DNA of 64,000 bases from positions 34,590 to 98,589 of the forward strand of contig NZ_JAFFQD010000017.1 of NCBI RefSeq assembly GCF_016918565.1. Direction: 5' to 3'. Below the pieces are notes generated by a model. It saw only the letters and a program-made list of their open reading frames with translations. It made no database searches and was not told where the DNA came from. Numbering within the stretch: the stretch's first letter is position 1; the number at the start of each line of letters is the position of its first letter. Source of the DNA: Desulfogranum marinum (GTDB taxonomy: Bacteria > Desulfobacterota > Desulfobulbia > Desulfobulbales > Desulfobulbaceae). Below, piece after piece: positions 62,799-64,000 of this stretch. Made by a program: the position numbers and the translations under genes.

Positions 62799-63578
62799 AT
62801 GTCGTACACACATCTTATCACGGAAGTAAATGATCGTTTTGTAGGTACAATTATTCTTAATCGTCCCGATCAGCTGAATACTTTTAACAGTGTAATCGCC
62901 GGGGAACTAGCCTGCGCCTTGAAAGGGATGGATGATGATAGCGCGGTCCGAGTGATTTTGATAAAAGGCGCAGGCAAGGCTTTTTGTGCAGGGATCGATG
63001 TCAATGAGCTTGAAAATAAGACGGCCATGGAATACAGAGCCTGGATCGAGCATATGGAGCAGCCTTTGATGACCATTGCCAGAATGAAGAAACCGGTTAT
63101 TGCCCAGGTTCAGGGGGTTGCAGCGGCAAATGGTATGGGTCTGGTCGCTGCGGCAGATCTTGCCATTGGTGCGGAAAATACCAAGATGGGATTGACTGCT
63201 ATTAATGTGGGGCTTAACTGCGTTGGTCCGATTATTCCGGTTGCCAGATGTGTGGGACGTAAAAAAGCATTGGAGCTGCTTCTGTATGGTGATTTAATAA
63301 AAGCACCGGAAGCAAAGGACTTGGGTCTTTTAAATCGCATCGTACCAAAAGAAGATCTGGAAGCGGAGGCCATGGCCTGGGCAGAGACACTGGCTAAGAA
63401 AAGTCCGATTGCCGTGCAGATTGCAAAGCAGGGTTTTTATTCTTCAGAGGATATGGAATATTTCAAACAATTTGATCTAATGAATGAGGCTTTTGCACGG
63501 CTCTGCACCACCGACGATGCCAAGGAAGGAGTTAAGGCTTTTTTTGAAAGGCGTAATCCGGAGTGGACGTTGAAATAA
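62799..63578 (+). CDS. Enoyl-CoA hydratase/isomerase family protein
   Basis: A 259-residue crotonase-fold enzyme. Oxyanion hole segments GKAFCAGIDVNEL and AAANGMGLVAAADLAIG. The first catalytic Glu position (usually PE after the G-rich helix) reads MGLTAINVGLN, so ordinary hydratase chemistry is uncertain; a second acid is at KAPEAKDLGLL. Good ribosome site AGGAGGTGACGT. Confidence 0.85.
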   Translation: MSYTHLITEVNDRFVGTIILNRPDQLNTFNSVIAGELACALKGMDDDSAVRVILIKGAGKAFCAGIDVNELENKTAMEYRAWIEHMEQPLMTIARMKKPVIAQVQGVAAANGMGLVAAADLAIGAENTKMGLTAINVGLNCVGPIIPVARCVGRKKALELLLYGDLIKAPEAKDLGLLNRIVPKEDLEAEAMAWAETLAKKSPIAVQIAKQGFYSSEDMEYFKQFDLMNEAFARLCTTDDAKEGVKAFFERRNPEWTLK

Positions 63579-63618
63579 AAATAATGCCGGCCAGATTGGT
63601 AAGCATTGCTGAGTATAA

Positions 63619-63672
63619 AAAACAAGCTCCCGTAACCTGCTCAATAGCGGGTTGCGGGAGCTTGTTTTATTT
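63619..63672. terminator. Bidirectional terminator after the enoyl-CoA hydratase gene
   Basis: Stem AAAACAAGCTCCCG/CGGGAGCTTGTTTT (63619-63632 and 63655-63668) with A and T runs on either side, 40 bp after the stop. Confidence 0.85.
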
Positions 63673-63690
63673 CCTTTGGCCACTGCTTAG

Positions 63691-63882
63691 CCCGAATTTC
63701 TCATGAGTTTTTCATTTTCGGCTTAAGCTTTTGATATTTATAGAAAATACGGTGGAGCTAAAAAAACAGACTGTTTTTTCGTCGATAATCAAAAAACTCA
63801 CCCTCCGGGTTAGCGGATTTTTCCGCAGACTCTTTGTTGCAGGTCATTTGCGGTAGCTTACTATCGGAGTCTACGCTTCCAT
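63691..63882 (+). repeat. Dispersed palindromic repeat, copy C
   Basis: Left edge CCCGAATTTCTCATGA, 95-bp core 63705-63799 with ends GAGTTTTT/AAAAAACTC, and right part with the hairpin CGGTAG-CTTA-CTATCG and GGAGTCTACGCT. Compared with copy A the hairpin keeps its pairing by a G-U change. The open frame that crosses it on the minus strand is not a gene. Confidence 0.68.
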
Positions 63883-64000
63883 GAGAAGGCTTGTCAACAC
63901 CTGTTCGACTTGGCGAACCAAATTTTAAATTATCCCGTAACGTCAGGCTTCCATTCGCACTCATTTAAAGGCACAGCCATATGCCCGGTGCATTGTAATG
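63883..64000. other. Right window edge, no gene seen
   Basis: No feature supported in the last bases. Confidence 0.3.

Noticed and set aside
39057..63706. CRISPR array from recurring short motifs
   Set aside because: The repeats are scattered kilobases apart, not regularly spaced, and no cas gene is present.
63758..63964. 68-codon minus-strand frame at the right end
   Set aside because: It lies almost entirely within repeat copy C.

Overview
The window looks like the chromosome of an anaerobic Desulfobacterota bacterium, most likely Desulfobulbales (sulfate or sulfur metabolism). The reasons are a 2-oxoacid:ferredoxin oxidoreductase operon fused to heterodisulfide-reductase (Hdr) modules, a selenocysteine-containing HdrA, DUF134/DUF5320 and DsrE-type proteins, many paired ABC transporters, and mid-range GC. 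This assignment is inferred from gene content, not from a marker gene.

Layout. 1-10.6 kb: one minus-strand operon, korDABC followed by a giant GltD/HdrA-like flavoprotein, an MvhD-HdrC-HdrB fusion and an HdrA-MvhD fusion whose reading frame crosses an in-frame UGA (selenocysteine, with a hairpin of SECIS type behind it). 11-24.4 kb: housekeeping and metabolic genes (radical SAM, HrpB, cNMP-binding protein, ADP-ribosylglycohydrolase, DUF2237, porin, a diadenylate-cyclase-like protein, an NMT1/THI5-type ABC transporter). 24.7-30.1 kb: an accessory island. An integron integrase gene (intI) at 29.1-30.1 kb faces right, and a short cassette array runs leftwards from it. The cassettes carry an Abi-alpha-like gene, a pRiA4b ORF-3-like gene and a QueG-like Fe-S protein. 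One intact and one interrupted attC site can be recognised. The interrupted one holds a group IIC-attC type intron whose maturase gene has been almost completely deleted. A frameshifted REP-associated transposase (RAYT) lies at the far end of the array. 30.2-39 kb: two linked exported proteins, a 153-bp MITE with 8-bp target duplications, exported MsrAB, a disulfide oxidoreductase, a PAS histidine kinase and a GH13 amylase-like enzyme. 39.2-41.2 kb: minCDE. 41.7-48.7 kb: tRNA-Gly, YehS, an atypical sigma-70 factor, SulP with a structured leader, a periplasmic binding protein and citrate synthase. 49.2-52 kb: two paralogous small zinc-ribbon genes, each behind a sigma-54 type promoter, next to a sigma-54 activator. 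52-64 kb: lipoproteins, a DUF134 operon with two palindromic operators, DsrE, NudC, a polar amino acid ABC transporter with a fused double permease, aspartate kinase and an enoyl-CoA hydratase-family protein.

The most notable systems are: (1) the seven-gene Kor-Hdr selenoprotein operon, which reads like an electron-bifurcating or -confurcating complex linking 2-oxoacid oxidation, ferredoxin, NAD(P)H and disulfide or thiol electron carriers; (2) the small chromosomal integron with an ORF-less group II intron sitting at the R'' box of attC1; (3) a compact sigma-54 regulon of two duplicated zinc-ribbon proteins; (4) several dispersed palindromic repeat families. All gene functions are from motif recognition by eye; no database search was run.
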